The translations under genes and the position numbers were made by a program. The notes below the pieces were generated by a model that did not search any database, was not told the origin of the DNA, and saw only the letters and a program-made list of their open reading frames with translations. From Larix kaempferi (taxonomy: Eukaryota > Streptophyta > Pinopsida > Pinales > Pinaceae): a stretch of 64,000 nt of DNA. The DNA lies in contig BSBM01000779.1 of the NCBI GenBank assembly GCA_027924585.1, positions 11,621,001-11,685,000 on the forward strand. The letters run 5' to 3'. Positions 45,670 to 55,146 of the stretch are shown in pieces; positions within the stretch are counted from its first letter, which is position 1, and every line of letters begins with the position of its first letter.

Positions 45670-46215
45670 TCACTGATTTTCTGCATCCTCTATCAGCATC
45701 AATTGTTGCTGGTAGAGTACATGTGTAGATTCTTCTTTTGACTGTGGTTTCTTGTAAAGTTTTAGGCAATTCCCATTCACTATCATGGGGAACTCCTCTT
45801 CATCAATTGTAATAATTCTCACAGCTCCATTTTCATAAATCTTTTGTATAATGTAAGGTCCAAGCCATTTAGTGGTTAGCTTCCCTTCGAATGTGTTAAA
45901 TCTGGAGTCGTAATGTAGTGCCCAATCACCTTCGTTGAACTTTTTATCCTTTAGATGTTGGTCATGCCATTTCTTTCTTTGCTGTTGGATGATTTCAGCA
46001 TGTGTAAGTGCTTGTTGGCGGTGTTTATCAAGTTGATTTAGTTGTAGCATGTGTTCTTTTTGAATTTTTGATAGGTCCATATGTAAATTTGCTGCAATTC
46101 TTAATGGATTTATTTCAAATTTGATTGGCATCATGACCTTTTTTCCATAGACTATTTCATAAGGTGTGAATCCTGTAGTTGTTTTCCATGTACTATTGTA
46201 AGCCCAAACTGCCTC
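45670..46215 (-). pseudogene. Ty3-C integrase, C-terminal part
   Basis: From the NA-2 junction leftward the frame reads AVWAYNSTWKTTTGFTPYEI, YGKKVMMPIKFEINPLR, LNQLDKHRQQALTHAEIIQQ, KKFNEGDWALHYDSRFNTFE, TKWLGPYIIQKIYENGAVRI and VNGNCLKLYKKP, ending near 45670. It stays open across the full length, with no stop until the end. The residues upstream of the junction are at 49176 onward. The first residues of the apparent frame beyond 46215 belong to the NA-2 LTR. It is the DNA-binding tail of the enzyme. Confidence 0.9.
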
Positions 46216-46937
46216 TGTTAGGATATTCCTATACTCCATCCTAGTCCCACCAGTATTTTGATCATTTACATTTTCAGTCATGCATGCACCTTTAGGGTTT
46301 GCATGCATCCCAGTCATCAGTCCAGCACCTAGCCCTCAATTAGCCAGCCCCCAAGAGCTTCTCACTATTTAGTTTTAGCCCTCCAGTTGCTTAATGTGCC
46401 CTTATTCCTTGATTTTAGGGAGCAACTCACCCTTCTTCACCTACCAGTCCAGTTGTCACTCAGTTACAGTCAGTTACACTTAGTTACATTGAGTTACACT
46501 CAGCTACACCTACCAGAGTTAGTTTGATTGATGGTTGATAGTTACTTGAGCATTGATGACTCCACTGATGATGATGAAAAATTCCAGTTGCGCTCCGATG
46601 ATCATGAGGACACCTAGTTGTGCTCCGATGATCATGAGGACACCTAGTTGTGATCCGATGACACTCTATTGATCTTATGATCACTCTGAGAGGCTAATTC
46701 GAATTGCCACCTTAGGCATTTGAATCCTCTCTACCATTGTACTATTTATTTGTCCATACTGTGATTAATTAATTAGTGTGTGTGAAGTATTATTGCTTCT
46801 ATCTGAGTTCTACTGTACCATATTATTCTGTTGCTCATTATACTGTATTGTTCACTCTTCTTCTATTTTCCTGCTTAATCATAATTACTCTTGTGAGTTA
46901 TACATCATCTCTTAGATCTGTTGTGAGGATTTTCACA
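46216..46937 (+). repeat. NA-2 5' LTR (722 bp)
   Basis: Contains a run of CAGTTACA-like units (46452-46510) and two 30-bp units with CTCCGATGATCATGAGG (46591 and 46621). The right LTR has more CAGTTACA units and fewer 30-bp units, which explains the length difference. Confidence 0.92.
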
Positions 46938-46952
46938 TGGTATCAGATCATG
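46938..46952 (+). other. NA-2 primer-binding site
   Basis: TGGTATCAGATCATG directly after the LTR matches the initiator-Met tRNA site over the first nine bases. Confidence 0.85.
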
Positions 46953-47092
46953 TTGAGAGCATTGTTTATCTCCATTCTTGAGAGTTTTTTGCAGGTTATT
47001 ACCAAGATTTCGAGTGCAGCAGTTTCTGCATTTTTGCAGCAGTAGCAGTTGCAGTTATTCTATATTGTTTTTGTAGGTCCTCTACAGATTCT

Positions 47093-47647
47093 ATGTATTC
47101 ATTAGGAATTACTCCTCTTGATCCACTCAACTATGATGAATGGAAACCAAGAATGATAGTAGACTTGAAGATCCACGATCTTTTTTATTGTTATTTTGAA
47201 AGAGAGTTCGAATCCCCTGAAGAGAAGATTGACTGGTTAAATAAAAGTGACATGCACTTTCAAGCAATAATGTTTTCTTTGTTTGCACGCCATAGATTCC
47301 AATTCAAATTCCGTAATGGTGTTGAAACTCCAAAGGAGTTATGGACTCCAAAAGAGATATGGGCTCACCTGGATGAAAAATTTGGCAGAAAGAATGAAGG
47401 ACTTGGTCCTAACCCATTTGAAAGCAAGCAAAGTGATGCATTCGCTCCTCTTGATGGTCTCTCAGATCATGAACCAGTGTCATCTCATATTGAAGTTGTT
47501 GAAAAAGAACTTGCAGATTCTCCACTCATCCTCAAACTTTCTTCTCTTTCTGTGCTAGCTCACACTCTAGATATTGTAGAAGGTCCTAAATCCTCTCTTG
47601 CACCAGAGTCTGTTGGTTTGCATCATGATCACATGATTATTTCATAG
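47093..47647 (+). CDS. NA-2 ORF1, copia-type gag-like protein
   Basis: An uninterrupted frame of 184 codons starts at an ATG 155 bases after the LTR. It reads LDPLNYDEWKPRMIVDLKI, LFYCYFEREFESPEEKIDWL, SDMHFQAIMFSLFARHRFQF and PKEIWAHLDEKFG, the layout of the copia gag N-terminal domain (an N-Y-x-x-W opening and an ELWAHLDEKFG-type helix). A short in-frame duplication gives ELWTPKEIWAHL. No zinc knuckle or protease follows. The second half (EVVEKELADSPLILKLSSLS) is acidic and not recognised. An intact frame in a dead neighbourhood suggests a fairly recent insertion. Confidence 0.72.
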   Translation: MYSLGITPLDPLNYDEWKPRMIVDLKIHDLFYCYFEREFESPEEKIDWLNKSDMHFQAIMFSLFARHRFQFKFRNGVETPKELWTPKEIWAHLDEKFGRKNEGLGPNPFESKQSDAFAPLDGLSDHEPVSSHIEVVEKELADSPLILKLSSLSVLAHTLDIVEGPKSSLAPESVGLHHDHMIIS

Positions 47648-47713
47648 GTCAAAATAGCTACTGAAGGTAATGCATTTGCTCCTCTCCAGCTATCCTATCT
47701 TTTATACTACTAT

Positions 47714-48238
47714 ATGATCATAAATTCATGCTTTCAGAAGGTCATTGAAGAATATGGCCATTGCCATTCGCCTGGGATAATTTCTCATGCATCTACTAGT
47801 TTTGATCTCACCTCTCATGGTTCAAAGGAGATCTCAAGAAACCATGATTCAAGTCTTGGATCTAATTTGGATTCTAAGCAATTATTGCTTGGGATAATTT
47901 CTCATGCATATGATAGTTTTGATCTCACCCTTGTTGGTTCAAAGGAGATCTCAAGAAACTATTTTTTAAGTCTTAAATATGATTTTGATTTCAAGCAAAC
48001 ATGTAATAGTTATTTTTGGCATAATCTCACCCATGGTGGTTCGAAGGAGAAGACAAAAGACTATATGCACTTTCACAGATTTGATCCTACCTCAGCTGAT
48101 TCGAATCATAGGTTCAAGGATCATTCTCATACTGTTGGATTTGTTCTCATCACATTTGATCTGAAGAGAAAGTACAAGCACGTGATTTTTGAGCATGATC
48201 CACTTCTTCCCAAGAAGAAGATACCTCCAGACATATGA
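47714..48238 (+). CDS. NA-2 ORF2, protein with internal 39-residue repeats
   Basis: This open frame of 174 codons follows ORF1 after 66 bases. It contains two in-frame copies of a unit of 39 residues (117 bp, starting near 47774 and 47891) with GIISHASTSFDLTSHGSKEI and GIISHAYDSFDLTLVGSKEI, and a third, weaker copy with WHNLTHGGSKEKTKDY. The end is basic (LLPKKKIPPDI). No known domain is recognised. It may be a relic of ORF1's C-terminal region or a separate protein; nothing shows that it is translated. A purine-rich tract and the 3' LTR follow 185 bases later. Confidence 0.55.
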   Translation: MIINSCFQKVIEEYGHCHSPGIISHASTSFDLTSHGSKEISRNHDSSLGSNLDSKQLLLGIISHAYDSFDLTLVGSKEISRNYFLSLKYDFDFKQTCNSYFWHNLTHGGSKEKTKDYMHFHRFDPTSADSNHRFKDHSHTVGFVLITFDLKRKYKHVIFEHDPLLPKKKIPPDI

Positions 48239-48424
48239 CCAAGCATCACACATGCTTGAGTTTGGAGCATTTATTTTTATGTGTGCCTTGCAGTCTATTT
48301 TTTGAGGAGGGGGTATGTTTCCCATGAAATTTTCCCACTTCCTTGGTTTATTGATTGTTATTATTCATTGTATTGGGTGACCTTTGGTCTTAGTTACCAG
48401 GGCCCAGGATGGATTAAGGGGGGG

Positions 48425-49175
48425 TGTTAGGATATTCCTATACTCCATCCTAGTCCCACCAGTATTTTGATCATTTAAATTTTCAGTCATGCATGCACCT
48501 TTAGGGTTTGCATGCATTCTAGGGTTTGCATGCATTTTGCATGCATCCCAGTCATCAGTCCAGCACCTAGCACTCAGTTAGCCAGCCCCCAGGATCTTCT
48601 CACTATTCATTTTTAGCCCTCCAGTTTCTTAATGCACCCTTATTCCTTGATTTTAGGGAGCAACTTTCCCTTCTTCACCTACCAGTCCAGTTGTCACTCA
48701 GTTACAGTCAGTTACACTCAGTTACAGTCAATTACACTCAGTTACACTTAGTTACATTGAGTTACACTTAGTTACACCTACCAGAGTTAGTTTGACTGAT
48801 GGTTGACAGTTACTTGAGCATTGATGACTCCACTGATGATGATGAAAAATTCCAGTTGCGCTCCGATGGTCATGAGGACACCTAGTTGTGCTCCGATGAC
48901 ACTCTATTGATCTTATGATCACTCTGAGAGGCTAATTCGAATTGCCACCTTAGGCATTCGAATCCTCTCTACCATTGTACTATTTATTTGTCCATACTGT
49001 GATTAATTAATTAGTGTGTGTGAAGTATTATTGCTTCTATCTGAGTTCTACTGTACCATATTATTATGTTGCTCATTATACTGTATTGTTCACTCTTCTT
49101 CTATTTTCCTGCTTAATCATAATTACTCTTGTGAGTTATACATCATCTCTTAGATTTGCTGTGAGGATTTTCACA
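48425..49175 (+). repeat. NA-2 3' LTR (751 bp)
   Basis: Begins TGTTAGGATATTC after GGATTAAGGGGGGG and ends TTTTCACA. An extra GCATGCATT phrase near 48515-48540 is absent from the left LTR. Confidence 0.92.
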
Positions 49176-49840
49176 GCCTCACTAAGTCTGTCATCCCAAT
49201 CCCTTTTGTGAAGTTGGACAGTTTTTGTCAAGATTCTTTCTAATTCCCTGTTGGTTACCTCAGCTTGACCATTTGCTTGAGGGTGGTAGGAGGATGACTA
49301 TTTGTGCTTTATATTGTTTCTTTTCATCAAGTCTTCAATTAAATATGATGTAAATTGTGGGCAATGATCAGAAACTACTTCTCTTGGCACCCCGAACCTA
49401 TGAAAGATCAACTCAGTAAAGAATTTGGCCACATTGGTTTCATTTGCAGTAGCCACTGCTACTACTTCTGTCCATTTTGTAAGGTAATCAGTGCATACAA
49501 GGATGTAGCTTTTTTGATTTGACCGTGGGTTGAATGGGCCAACAAAATCAAATCCCCATTTTTCAAATGCCTCCAAGGAGATTTGTGGATGGAGTGGCAT
49601 CTCTTGTTTTTGTGTTGGTTTTCCCATTCTCTGGCAATCATCACAGTGGGACACATACTCATAAGCATCTTTGTGGAGTGTTGGCCAATAATACCCTGTT
49701 TGCAAGATCTTGTAGGCTGCCCTTTTTGTAGCATAGTGTCCTCCACAGGGTTCATTGTGGGTGGCATGCATTGTGTCATGTACTCCATCTTCCCTAATGC
49801 ACCTTCTAAGTACTTGATCTGGTCCTTGTTTAAAAAGCAT
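49176..49840 (-). pseudogene. Ty3-C integrase, zinc-binding domain and core
   Basis: The frame reads leftward through HNEPCGGHYATKRAAYKILQ and YEYVSHCDDCQRMGKP (HHCC zinc site intact). The core shows WGFDFVGPFNPRSNQKS (Asp), VVSDHCPQFTSYL (Asp) and SSYHPQANGQAEVTNRELE (Glu), ending DWDDRLSE at the NA-2 junction. One TAG near 49298 (after NNIKHK) is the only stop. With 45670-46215 it gives an almost complete integrase. It would insert element cDNA. Confidence 0.92.
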
Positions 49841-50437
49841 GCCCTCTATCCATGTATATGTGGCACTTTGCCTTATTACTTTTGTCCTTTCTTTATAACA
49901 GTAATGTTCTGGAAACTATCCGGATACTAAATAGTTTGTTATGTTAGAAAACCATGGGCTTCTTATTGATATGGAAAAAAGGTGCTCATCAAGGAAGTTA
50001 TCTTGAACCAATTCGTTATCTTTTCAATGTGTGACTCTTGACAAAAAGTCGGCTACCACATTATGCTTGCCTGGTTTATCTATTATAGTAATGTCAAATT
50101 CTTGTACAAGTAGCATCCATCTAATAATTCTCGCACTAGTATTAAGCTTGTTCATAAGATATCTGATTGCTGAGTGGTCAATGTGGATAAAACTTTGGTA
50201 TCCTGTGATGTAATGCCTGAATTTATTGATTGCATGTATGACTGCTAGAAATTCCTTCTCTGTGACTGTGTAGTTGAGTTCTGCCCCAACCAAATTTTTG
50301 CTTATATAGTATATGGCATAGGGTTTCTTGTCTCGTTCTTGTCCAAGCATAGATCCGATGGCTTTATCTGATGCATCTATGTGGATGTGAAATGGAATTT
50401 CCCAGTTTGGTCCTTGGAGTACTGGTGTTGTGATTGT
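49841..50437 (-). pseudogene. Ty3-C RNase H
   Basis: The frame continues from the RT after one TAG near 50438: HIHIDASDKAIGSMLGQER (first Asp), AIYYISKNLVGAELNYTVTE and KEFLAVIHAINKFRHY (Glu), FIHIDHSAIRYLMNK (Asp), RWMLLVQEFDITIIDKPGKH and NVVADFLSRVTH. A TGA follows at about 50024, then a spacer with one TAG (near 49920) before integrase. All three catalytic residues can be seen, so the domain itself is well kept. Confidence 0.92.
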
Positions 50438-51880
50438 TTTCTACTTAAGACTTTCAAAGGTTGTCATGCAGTTGCTTGTCCATATGAACTCATTGTCTTT
50501 TGTGAGAAGTGCAAACATTGGGGCAGAAATTCTACTATAATTTTCAATAAACCTTCTGTAGTACCCTGTCTGTCCAAGGAAACTTCTCACATCCCTTTGT
50601 TTGACAGGTGGGGGCAGCATTCTGATTATTGAGACTTTGGCTTGATCACCCTCTATCCCTCTTTGTGATATATGATGTCCTAGAATGATGCCTTCTTGCA
50701 TTAACATCCTGCATTTGTCATTGCTTAAGCACAAGCTCATTTCAATACATTTTTTTAATACTAATTCAAGATTGTTCAATGCCTGGTCAAAGTTCTGTCC
50801 ATAGGGTGTGAAATCATCCATGAAGACTTCCATTTTGTCATTTATAAAATCGAAGAAAATATTCAATATGGCTCTTTGAAATGTTGCTGGGGTGTTACAT
50901 AAACCAAAGGGTAGGACCCTATAGGCATAAGTTCCCCATGGGCATGTAAAGGTCGTCTTATCTTGATCAACTAGGAGTACTAAAATTTGGTTGTACCCAC
51001 TGAAACTGTCTAAGAATGAAAAATACTTGTTTCCAGATAATGTATCTAGCACCTGATCTATAAATGGAAGTGGAAAGTGATCTTTCTTTGTTGCTTTATT
51101 CAGCTCTCTGTAGTCCACACAAATTCTTCGTTTGCCTCCTTTTTTGGGTACTATAACTAGTGGTGAGACCCACTCACTATCAGATATTGGATAGATGAAC
51201 CCTGCATCTAATAACTTTTGTAATTCCACTTTGACTATGAATTTTAATGCAGGGTTCATCAGTCTTTGTGGTTTCCTGATAGGAGTAGAACCTTCTTTGA
51301 TGTAAATGTAGTGTTTGCAGATATCAAGATGTATTCCTTTCATGTCTGCATATGTCCATGCAAATGCTTTACTTTGTTCTTCTAGTGTCTTCATTAATTT
51401 CCTTTCTTGCTCTGGTTTCAAATTGGAATTTATGTTGAATGTTTTGCTAGGGTGAATTTCCATGACTTTTACCTTTTCAATCTGTTCTCCAAGTACTTTT
51501 GTCCATAAGTCATCCATGTTCTGTTTTGAACTGTCACCTGTTTCTGTGGAAAAAAATTCTTGAATAACATGATTGTTAGAAGATACATTTTGTATAAATC
51601 TATCTATATGGCCATCTTCATCTATTTCTTTTAGTGATATTGTAGCATCAATTGTTAAGATAGGTTGGAGGTTGTGATTTGGTGTGTTCTGGTAATCATC
51701 AGTCCAATTTTGATATTCTAACTCTGAAGATTTCATTGTTGGTGGGTAGATTGTGATTTTCTTCTTGGTATGTCCACTGGTGATTGTCATATTTCCTGAT
51801 CGGAAACCTATGTAAGCGTCGCAGTTGCTAACCAAGGTCTACCTAGTATAATTGGATAGCCACTAAGTTTGCTTTTGATT
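50438..51880 (-). pseudogene. Ty3-C reverse transcriptase, long open frame
   Basis: An open stretch of about 465 codons covers the end of the protease region (CDAYIGFRSGNMTITSGH), a linker with KAFAWTYADMKGIHLDICKH, and the full RT: WVSPLVIVPKKGGKRRICVD, SFLDSFSGYNQILV, TFTCPWGTYAYRVLPFGLCN, catalytic FMDD at 50813-50824 followed by FTPYG, SLCLSNDKCRML and VRSFLGQTGYYRRFIENYSR. FMDDF is the form found in Athila-group elements. A TAG at the low end (near 50438) separates it from RNase H. It is the longest well-kept catalytic frame in the window. Confidence 0.93.
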
Positions 51881-51909
51881 TCAATTATTATAAAATCATT
51901 TGGGTATTC

Positions 51910-52272
51910 CTAGGATTCAATATTGATCATAATGTCTTCTAGCATTCCTTTGGGTTTCACAGTGGATGTGTCTGCTAGTTGGAGTACTGTTGTGGTTGGT
52001 CTGACCATTGATTGGAGTCCCAGGTATAACATGGTTTCCTTAGTCATGACATTGATTGCAACTCCCAAATCTATTAATCTTTTATTTATTTGCTTGTTAT
52101 TTATGGTGATGTTTACTACAGGACTACTAGGATCAAGATATTTAGGGTTTATTATGACACCCAGCATTAAATATGCCAATTGTCCCACTACATTTATAGT
52201 TGTTGGGTCACGCTTACTCCTTCCTGCTTTCTTTAGGAAATTCTCTCTAATAAATTTGTTGCAGATGGGCAC
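51910..52272 (-). pseudogene. Ty3-C protease
   Basis: The frame holds INVVGQLAYLMLGVIIN, then INKRLIDLGVAINVMTKETM with the active-site DLG, and TTTVLQLADTSTVKPKGMLE (the LQLADRS-like strand). DLGA...N is the usual form in Athila-group proteases. It is separated from the RT frame by a stop near 51910 and a frame change. It would process the polyprotein. Confidence 0.83.
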
Positions 52273-52918
52273 GTCCCTTATGGCTTGTAAAATCGGAATT
52301 TGGATGTTTAAGTGCTTGAATTCGTTTAAAATTATATTCTCTTCCTCTTCTTTTGTACTTCAGACTAGTTTTTCTGGAAATGGAGGGTTTTTGTTGCATG
52401 GGAGTGGTTGGGTTTCGTCCTCAGGAGGTTCTGGTTCATCTGGATGTTGAACATAGGGTTCTGATGTTTGTTCTTGAGCTTCAGGTTGTTGGATGTTGTG
52501 TGGGGAGGTATTCTGCAACGTTTTCTATGGTGTCTACAACATAAGTAGGGAATTGTGTGATATCAGCGTTATAAGCCTATTGTTGTTGTGGAGGTCTATT
52601 ATTATTAGGATTTGGAATTGGTTGGGATGGAATGAGTGGAGGTCTGGGGGGTAGCTGAGGTTGTGGGGGTGGCATAATAAGTGGCTGTTGTAATGGCGCC
52701 CTCCAATTTGATGGATGGGGGTATTGATTTGCATAATTTGTGGTGGTTGGAAAAGGTGGGGGGTATTGAGGATAAGATGGTGGACAATATGGTTGTTGAT
52801 AGGATGGTTGATATGTTTGCTGATTCTGTTACCATTGGTTTTGATTTGGCTGTGCTTGCCATGGAGTTGGTACAGAGTTCCAATTTGGTTGTCCTTGATT
52901 ATAGTAGGCTTGATTGCT
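52273..52918 (-). pseudogene. Ty3-C Gln/Pro/Asn-rich linker
   Basis: On the minus strand this is a low-complexity stretch with QPSYQQPYCPPSYPQYPPPF, PPPQPQLPPRPPLIPSQPIP and NPNNNRPPQQQ, in the gag frame, with several stops. Such linkers between knuckles and protease are common in Athila-type elements. On the opposite strand it looks like long Val/Gly-rich frames, which are shadows. Confidence 0.7.
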
Positions 52919-53914
52919 CTATTGATATGGTCTAACAAAATTATTCCTCCTTTGATTTATAAAACAGAGTTGTTCTATTGCTCCTTCAGCTGTTGGGTAT
53001 TGAATAGCCGCTTTACATGAGGACAAGAGGGGACATTTATCAGTGGAATGGTCATCAATGCAGAGACCACATACTTCTATTGTGTTCAAGGTGCACTGCC
53101 CCTTCTCATGCTTTTTTCTACAACGAGGACAGAAGACTGCCAAGGCTTGGTTAATTTCATCCTGCTTCTTTTTTATTTGAAGGGCATCAAGTTGCATGGC
53201 TAGAGATTGTAGAATGTTAGTCTTCATGTCATCTAGCAGGTTTCCTAAATCAGATTTTGTAAGTGTTGTTCCTAAAGATGTTGATCCACCAGTAGATGTG
53301 TGTGTATCCCTTGTCCCATTCTTAGTTTTCCTAGATCTAGATTAGTTTTTGAAGATTTGCAAGATCTGGTCAAAAGATTTTTGGAATATATCTCCATCTC
53401 CTTGAAGATTTAAGACTTCAAAATTCTCTTCTTTTACACCTCTAAGAAGGACAAGTTTTAGTGATTCAGGATTGAAGGTGCAATGCCTGGCTCGTTTGTA
53501 GTTGAGTTGAAATCTTTGGGCATAATCTTCTAATGACTCTCTTTCTCCTTGTTGCATCCTAAAGATTTCATCCCTAGTATCTTTGGCTTTGCAGTAGTCC
53601 CTATATTTTTCTAAGAATGTCTGTTTCATTTGATCCCAGCTAAAGATACTATTCCCTTCAAGGCTCATGAACCACCGAAGTGATAAGTCTTTCAGTGTGG
53701 AAGGAAAAAGCCTTAGCTTTTGTGCATCAGTAGTGTAATCAAATGATCTGCAAACTACTTCAAATTGAAACATGAATGTGTCATGATCTTCTGAAGTCAA
53801 ACCATGGAAGTTTGGTAGATTATTAGGATTGATGTTCTTCATCCTGGCATCTCCAAGAGGTATGCTAAGGGGAAAGGTGAAAAGCTCCCTAGGTTCCTCC
53901 TCTTCGTTTGCCAT
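52919..53914 (-). pseudogene. Ty3-C gag with two Cys/His knuckles
   Basis: Gag begins at ATG 53912-53914 (MANEEEEPRELFTFPLSIPL) and is open for 190 codons: NFHGLTSEDHDTFMFQFEVV, LFPSTLKDLSLRWFMSLEGN, WDQMKQTFLEKYRDYCKAKD and SLEDYAQRFQLNYKRARHCT. After a TAA near 53342 the same frame goes on to CPRCRKKHEKGQC and CGLCIDDHSTDKC (C-x2-C-x3-H-x4-C, one residue shorter than the usual knuckle, as in Athila gags). The start lies about 275 bases after the primer-binding site. Confidence 0.9.
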
Positions 53915-54190
53915 TGTGGTGTTTGAGTTGGAAATGGTAGTGAAGTTGTTTCTATTTGGATCATATGTGGAGTCAGTTTCATTTTCAGAGTGTAGAAATT
54001 CAAACTAAGAATGGTAAAAACAATTATTACCGTTGTTTCTCATGGAATGCTTGGGTAGAAAGCGACCAAGCCTATCCCTTTGCTGACGAGGCATTCATTG
54101 GTAAGAAAAAGTATTTAGGTTTTTTATTTTATGTTATTTTTGTTTTCTTTTTGTGTTGTTTTTAGGTGATGTCTTCTAAAAGATTTAGCA

Positions 54191-54210
54191 CTTCCCCGAC
54201 AATGGCGCCA
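54191..54210 (-). other. Ty3-C primer-binding site
   Basis: The minus strand reads TGGCGCCATTGTCGGGGAAG, close to the TGGCGCCGTTGCCGGGGA site of Athila elements (tRNA-Asp type). Confidence 0.85.
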
Positions 54211-54215
54211 AAAAG

Positions 54216-55146
54216 TGGTGAGCTCCCAATATGGATGCCTAGTGAGGGCAGTTGTACTAAGAGCCTACTTTAAATGGCAACCCAGGGGAAGTACAAACTT
54301 TAGAGGTGCATGCACTATCTGTGCTCTTATAGGAAAATCTTTGTCACGGTTGAGTATCAGTATCAATGTTTTAAGGGTTTCCTACTCAATATGTAAAACT
54401 GTTTATACTAGGGAATTAAATACTAGAAAACAGTAAACCTATTTTAAAGAATTAAAATACTAAAAAGCAGTAAATCTGTTTTAAAGAATTAAAATATTAA
54501 AAGCATTAAATCTATTTTAAAAAATTAAAATGTTGAAAGTGAAAGAGATAATCCTATGAATTTACTTAATGCAGAATGGTGAATCTTAGACTATGAAAGT
54601 GAAATGCCATAACAGATCTATTCTAAATTAAAGGAAGCAAGGTCTGTAATTACTTATGCATAAAACTAGAATTCTGATCCAAAATCTTTTAAATATCAAA
54701 ACTAAGTTTGTAGTGCAATCATCTTATGCTACACATCCATTATTAAGAAATCAAAGCAATTAATCATGATGGGAAACATTCATAAACCTTAGATCTAAAC
54801 CATGATGTTCGAAAGCAATGCTAATACATATATAATCGTTGGTTAAAATGTGCGTTGAAAGAAAGCAGCTACGAGACTACTGAAACCGTATTGTTCAACT
54901 ACAGAACGTGTTATAAATTACTACAGAATAAATACATCATTCAAATGCTTCCATATGCAATATAAATTTTCATCACTGCAAAACACATAATCGGAAAATA
55001 CCTGAAAAATGGAAATCCCTTGACTTACGTGTTGGAGGGGCCCTCTCCAACCCACACTTAGGAGAGAAAGAAACTTATAAACACTGGCTGGAAATTAACA
55101 TCAATCTTCTATTAAAATATAAAATCCATGTCTTCACAAAGGTCCG
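54216..55146 (-). repeat. Ty3-C 5' LTR, inner part; outer limit not found
   Basis: Sequence from TGGTGAGCTCCC onward lies five bases beyond the primer site, so it should be the end of the 5' LTR. It holds three AT-rich units with TTTTAAAGAATTAAAAT or a close variant (54430-54540) and no gene. The palindrome at 55147 interrupts it or borders it. No matching left LTR was identified. Confidence 0.5.

Larger units (their letters stand above)
46216..49175 (+). mobile_element. NA-2: gag-only non-autonomous LTR element
   Basis: This complete 2.96-kb element has LTRs of 722 and 751 bp starting TGTTAGGATATTC and ending TTTTCACA, and an exact target duplication GCCTC (46211-46215 and 49176-49180). A primer site follows the left LTR and a run of G precedes the right one, giving plus orientation. 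It encodes a gag-like ORF and a second repeat-bearing ORF but no protease, RT or integrase, like the group described as TR-GAG elements. It lies within the Ty3-C integrase; without it the integrase reading is continuous. Confidence 0.93.
34586..54215 (-). mobile_element. Ty3-C: Athila-like gypsy element, twice interrupted
   Basis: Reading leftward from a TGGCGCC-type primer-binding site (54191-54210): gag, protease with DLG, RT with FMDD, RNase H, integrase, a spacer and a long 3' ORF. The FMDD box, the DLG protease, the primer site and a 3' ORF together are typical of the Athila group of plant Ty3/gypsy elements. NA-2 interrupts the integrase and Copia-2 lies left of the 3' ORF. The left limit is set at a purine tract and is uncertain, because the 5' LTR of Copia-2 and its flank were lost in a deletion. 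RT, RNase H and integrase share one frame with only a handful of stops. Confidence 0.85.

Noticed and set aside
46452-46650. CRISPR-like array of GTTAC and CTCCGATGATC repeats
   Set aside because: Units are directly adjacent without unique spacers and lie in a plant LTR.
52681-53020. Plus-strand membrane-like proteins in the Ty3-C linker
   Set aside because: They are antisense to a Gln/Pro/Asn-rich linker, which gives hydrophobic codons on the other strand.
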